From Gonocerus acuteangulatus (taxonomy: Eukaryota; Arthropoda; Insecta; Hemiptera; Coreidae): DNA of 64,000 nucleotides. This document shows positions 59,502-64,000 of this stretch, one piece after another. Each line of letters opens with the position of its first letter. Position 1 is the stretch's first letter. The stretch lies in NCBI GenBank assembly GCA_946811695.1, contig OX328125.1, positions 49,817,998-49,881,997 on the forward strand, given 5' to 3'. Both the position numbers and the translations under genes were made by a program. The notes below the pieces were generated by a model that worked only from the letters and a program-made list of their open reading frames with translations, did no database searches and was not told where the DNA came from.

Positions 59502-59554
59502 CACTGGGTGCTAATGACCATAACAGTCGATGCACTAGACACAAAAAATAACAA
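59502..59554 (+). mobile_element. 53-bp tail-only retroposon
   Basis: Flanked by a perfect 12-bp duplication TAATTTACTAAT (59490-59501 and 59555-59566). It contains the tail hairpin GGTGC..GCACT (59507-59536; loop TAATGACC..CAGTCGAT) and an A-rich end. Confidence 0.88.
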
Positions 59555-59701
59555 TAATTTACTAATGACTATTCCTAATTATTTTTACTACTTTTTCCTG
59601 CATTATTAATATTCTCGCAGTTAAATCGCCTCAGTTGCGATAAACTATTAATAAATAGAAATAAAACTAAGTTTTTTAAATATAAGCTTTCAATAGGGCT
59701 A

Positions 59702-59911
59702 AGGGTGCGTTTACGTCTAATAGTTATTACAGGATATTTATGTCAAACAGAAATTGTAACTCATGTAAACTGCAAACAATTTATTTCTGAGATATATGTT
59801 TTTACCAGGAGCAATAAGGGTGCGTTTACATCTGATTATATAATTATGATAATTATCTATCCGACACCTGAGATATATTTCCTGCGAGAAGTGTCAGATG
59901 TAAACACACCC
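59702..59911. mobile_element. Harbinger-like MITE with TAA duplication
   Basis: GGGTGCGTTTACATCTGA at 59818 and its complement ending 59911 (one mismatch), flanked by TAA on both sides. This 3-bp duplication and GGGTG..GTTTAC end fit PIF/Harbinger MITEs. A further left end GGGTGCGTTTACGTCT also preceded by TAA lies at 59702, so either the 94-bp or the 210-bp interval is the original unit. Confidence 0.6.
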
Positions 59912-62164
59912 TAAGAGGAGAGGGAGAACACATCTATATGGAAATCGATGCTGTATTGATCAGATCTTTTTCTTCTCATAGCCCTAATGACGGTTTAAAA
60001 TTAAAGCTGAAACGTTAGAAAATATAACCCATTTTTTTTTAATCTAGTTTTATTAACTAAAAGTATTACCATCCTCTTGAATATCGTTGTCGAGACAACC
60101 TGAATATTCGAATGTATTCGACCAAAAGAATTGAAGATAAGAGTTTATTTTCGGTAAAAAATATTACTATGGAGAAGGGGGTTCACTCCATTCTCCTGAA
60201 ATAAATTCATGGGGGGGGGCCATCGCCAACCAAGAATTCTTCTTTTTATATTTTTTTTTTTATTTTTATTTTATTATGGGCTATTATTGTACTGACTATT
60301 CTAACGATATCAATCTGCACCACTTCTTGAGCGTTCTTAATACGTTCCTCCGAGCGTTTCAAGTTGCAAGAATAGTTATTTTTGATATAAGGTCGAGAAT
60401 ATGAGGACTGTTATTTGTATAGGTATGTAATTTCTTGTTGTCGCATATTTAAGATTCTTTTCCCAAGACAAAAATATCTTATACACGACCAATAAACAGT
60501 TATAAATCAAGGTTTTAACTCTTGGTCACATTTGACGTCTGTGACTCGTCAAGCATTTGTTTTGCCGGGTAGCTTCTGGGGCTCGTCATGCACTTTTTCT
60601 GTCTCTGTTACCGTTCAATCTTAGGTAATATTTAAGATGTAGAATATTCTTGGTCTTGCAAGTAGGTCGACGGTTTCAATTCGTAAGTCAAGGAAATAAA
60701 TATAACACTTTTTGTTTTTGTTGTATATTATTATATGCAAATATTCAATAATCTGGTAACTTGAACATAACCCGTATTTATATTCTCTGTGGTTTCTTTA
60801 ATAACTCTACCTTGAAATTTAATTAAATAAATGTGGGATCCAGTAAGCTCCTCCAACTATTTCTTGGTTGTATTGGGGATTAAACTGACCCTTAGTCAGT
60901 CCCTTCTACCATAGTGAGTATCGAAAGGCTTATTAATCGTTTGAAGACTAACAAAGTGGTAGAATATATTCCCCGACGCCTCTTTTGATCGGAACGCTTT
61001 CAATAAAAGGAGGGTTGCATTTTCCTTAGTAAGTGGTTCCTAGATGGTAGATGGTAAATGAAAAATAAATATATACAATAGAAAAGGGTCTTGCGCATTA
61101 AACAGTACTGGTAATAGATTTCTACGAACTTAAAATTCTCTTGTTAGCTCCATTGCCGTAGAACTGGCCGGAGTTAAAAGGGAAGAGGACACGAGAGCCG
61201 CCGCACAAAAAAAGGATATGTGTACAAATATGGACGCCAAAGTACAGTAACGGGGAGGAGAGAGCTGCTGTGTTTGGGATCGATCGTCCCTAGAAGGCGC
61301 TAGAGTCGCGTGCCTGCCTCCCTTATTCGCCAAATACGGCACTTGAATCCTACCTCTATGTACTGCCTCTTGGAACTCGTCAACCCCTTCCAATCGGCAA
61401 TATATCCAGCTGTCTGTTCACCTGTCTACTTTATGTAATATGTCTATTTTTCATTACTTTTAATCATTAGAGCTAATAACAGGGAAGAGATAATACTTTT
61501 AGCTGTCCAATGAGATATATATCTTCCAGAGCAGCTCTAAAAGTAAATGACGTGTCGAAATCATCTTCGAAAGGTATAATTTTTGGACAATTACTTATGA
61601 ATGGATCTACCTATTCATAAGGGTTCCAAAGAGTTCTATTATCTCTTGGAGTTAGTATACTAAAAGACTTATCTTTTGAATGAAACAAGAAGGCGCATTG
61701 AGCCTAGCTTCCTTTGCTTCTTGACTATAAGCTATTTCTTATGCCCAGTGTAAAATATAATATAATGTAATTTCAATCAGAAGAGATCCTTAAACGTGGA
61801 GATAAAAATGTGTGGAAATAGTCGGGGTTCGGCCACGCTAGTTAAAAAACATTTTAAATTAAAAATGATATTTTAGTTTCAACGCTTCGGTTTGAGTTTC
61901 AATCCTTCATATGAGTTGTGAGAATAAAAAACAATTCGTTTGGAAGTGACTACATCTCTGGGTCAGTTCTAACTCTTCTCATGAGGTAGAACTGAAAGTT
62001 TAGTCTTGGCTATGAAATCCTATGTTTATTTTAAAATGTAATGAACCCTAACTATTCTCACACTAATTTATAATTTGAAAGTAAGGAAGCTCAAAAGATT
62101 ATGGCTTCGATTTGAGCTCGATTATTAGGTCCAGAGTATTTAATTTATTGTATTCATAGGGCCA
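59912..62164. other. No supported gene
   Basis: GCTGAAACGTTAG near 60006 repeats the motif noted at 57256. 61130-61400 is GC-richer and holds an 87-codon minus frame without motifs. G-runs and T-runs near 60213-60280. Confidence 0.45.
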
Positions 62165-63985
62165 GAGCTTTATGACAAAGATCCCGCTACTTCTAGGACA
62201 GAAACGCATACAACAGATTGACACAACAACTGAAATCTTCCCTATCCCAATTCCGTTCAGAATCCTTTAACGAATACCTTTCATCCCTCTCTACGCAAGA
62301 CTGTTCTCTGTGGACAGTCACTCGTAAAATCCTAAAGTTCCACCCAATACCTTCCCCTCTCAAACGCAGCGATGGGACCTGGGCCAGAAGTGATGAAGAA
62401 AAGGCGCTCCTTCTCTCCACACACCTAACTTCAGTATTTTCGCCTAATCCTCAAACGGGCCCTTCCCATGGTGAAGACATCGAAGACTACCTGAATTCTC
62501 CTTTACCTTTGTCCTTCCCTCCCAAAGCTTTTAATCCGTCCGAAGTAAAATACATAATCAAATACCTCCCTAGGAAATCTCCCGGTTATGACCTTATCAC
62601 CGCCACAATTCTTAAAAACCTCCGCCAGAAGGCCATTATATTCCTCACATACCTATACAACTCAATCCTAAGAACAACCCATTTCCCGAATCCCTGGAAA
62701 CATTCAGTCGTCATCGTTATCTCCAAACCCTTCAAACCTCCCGATCCCTCATCTTTCTATCGACCTATCAGCCTTCTCCCATTAATGTCCAAAATATTCG
62801 GAAACTCCTTTACAAAAGAATCCTTCCTATCATAGAATTCTCAAAGAAAATTCCCAACCATCAATTTGGTTTCCGCTTCCACCACTCTTCAACAATTAAC
62901 AATCTTTCCGTGTTGTAGATGCAATATCCTCCTTGCTTAAACGTAAGAGTTTTTGTACGAGTGCCTTTCTCGACGTTGCTCAAGCATTCGATTGCGTTTG
63001 GCACCAGGGATTACTTTACAAAGTAAAGCTGATTCTTCCCCACACCTATTTCCTTGTCCTGAAATCCTACCTGTCAAGGGAGTATTATCTGTCCTGTTGT
63101 TTTCCTTCTTTACACTGCGGATATTCCCACACACCCCCAAACCCTACAAACCTCATGTCCTGATGATACAGCCATCCTATAAACTTCCCCTGATCCTTCA
63201 GTACCATCCCAACACCTGCAGTAACATCTTTCCGACGTACAACGTTGGAGTGAAAGGTGGAGAATACAGATCAACGCAGAAAAATGTAAACAGGTGACAT
63301 TCACTCTTAAACGGAGATCATGCCCTCCTGTCTACATTAAAGGCACTCCACTACTAGAATCAAACGAGGTTCGATACCTTGACAGCCGACTGACATGGAA
63401 CCCTCACACGAGACTGAAAAGACACGAGCTGAACAAAAAATACGGACTACTTAGACGACTCCTTGGACCTTCATCTAAATTATCGATACACAACAAACCA
63501 TCGATATACAAAACAATCATTCGACCCTTATGGACATACGGACTTGAACTCTGGGGATCCGCAAAACCATCCAACATCAACAGAATACAGGCATTCCAGT
63601 CCAAACTTCTCCGAAAAATTGTTAACGCCCCTTTTTATGTATTCGACAAAACCCTCCACAATGGCCTTAACATCCCATTTGTCTTTGACCTTGCTAAAAC
63701 CCGTTTCCAAATGTTCCACTCAAAACTGCTCACCATCCCAATCCCGAAGGTCTATCCTTATCGTCCCAATCCCACCCAGACAATCCTCCCGGGCGGCTTA
63801 AGAGACATTTAGTGGCCCCGAGACATTTTACTCACCTGACCTTATCATAATCATTGTAATATTTACTTAGACAGTCCTGGAAGTGCCAACAATGGCCGGC
63901 TTCTTGCAATTTTTTATTTTTTCAATTTATACATAGCATATACCTGTATTATATGATTTGTACAGATTTCCAATAAACAAATTAA
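62165..63985 (+). mobile_element. 5'-truncated Jockey-type LINE
   Basis: Begins just before the RT domain, carries it in broken frames, ends ORF2 at 63810-63812 and has a 3'UTR of about 170 bp with AATAAA (63973) and an A/T-rich tail near the window end. No RNase H follows RT, as expected for Jockey. The right junction and any duplication fall at or beyond the edge. Confidence 0.8.
62197..63812 (+). pseudogene. Jockey-type LINE reverse transcriptase, multiply frameshifted
   Basis: Frame 62197-62835 starts DRNAYNRLTQQLKSSLSQ and includes SLWTVTRKILKF, LPRKSPGYDLITATILKNL and YRPISLLPLMSKIF (RT 0 to 2 region). After a shift near 62803 KLLYKRILPIIEF and NHQFGFRFHHSST follow. Motif A AFLDVAQAFDCVWHQGLLYK is in frame 62933-63163. 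The motif B/C region (about 63110-63180) is badly decayed and no intact YADD remains, although a DDTAI remnant is present. From 63240 to 63812 the thumb continues: WRIQINAEKCKQVTFTLKR, EVRYLDSRLTW, IYKTIIRPLWTYGLELWG, RIQAFQSKLLRKI. At least three frame breaks. Confidence 0.88.
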
Positions 63986-64000
63986 TTAATAAAAAACAAT

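Overview
This is AT-rich (roughly two-thirds A+T) animal nuclear DNA, almost certainly from an arthropod and most likely an insect. The evidence is the transposon census: a LOA/I-type LINE with a DUF4780-like ORF1, Jockey- and I-type LINE relics, 5S- and tRNA-headed SINEs, and Transib, hAT, Tigger, Harbinger and Helitron remnants. The exact taxon cannot be fixed from the sequence. I found no convincing host protein-coding exon, no tRNA or rRNA gene, no operon and no CRISPR array. Nearly all that can be named is mobile or repeat DNA, much of it nested.

Layout. 0.8-8 kb: SINEs with 5S-rRNA or tRNA heads, a 44-bp minisatellite, and a 1.5-kb Transib-like element whose ends both read as heptamer, 23-bp spacer, nonamer-like box inside a CGGCG duplication. 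8.7-12.5 kb: a 2.7-kb inverted-repeat element holding a Helitron helicase relic, then two giant palindromes separated and flanked by (TA)n. 13.4-14.7 kb and 48.9-49.9 kb: two long copies of an unnamed repeat, called family X here, with pieces at 4.4, 23.2, 30, 37.9, 45.3, 54.7 and 56.8 kb. 23.5-23.8 kb: a hAT-like MITE with an 8-bp duplication. 24.17-29.46 kb: a full-length LOA/I-type LINE with a 13-bp target-site duplication, an intact ORF1, and an ORF2 (endonuclease, reverse transcriptase, RNase H, zinc knuckle) broken in three places. 32.8-33.7 kb: a Tigger-like element. 36.8-37.3 kb: a Harbinger relic. 37.9-39.0 kb: a tandem array. 39.8-44.1 kb: LINE relics, including an I-type LINE inserted precisely into another LINE. 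55.0-56.7 kb: a 1.7-kb foldback element. 62.2-64.0 kb: a 5'-truncated Jockey-type LINE.

The most interesting signal is a tiny retroposon unit of 53-61 bp. It is an RNA-hairpin-like tail plus an A-rich end, inserted alone at four places, each time with a 9-12 bp duplication. The same hairpin, with compensating stem changes, ends the SINEs and the I-type LINE relics. This suggests that one LINE machinery mobilises all of them by reading the tail, and that the tail can move almost by itself.
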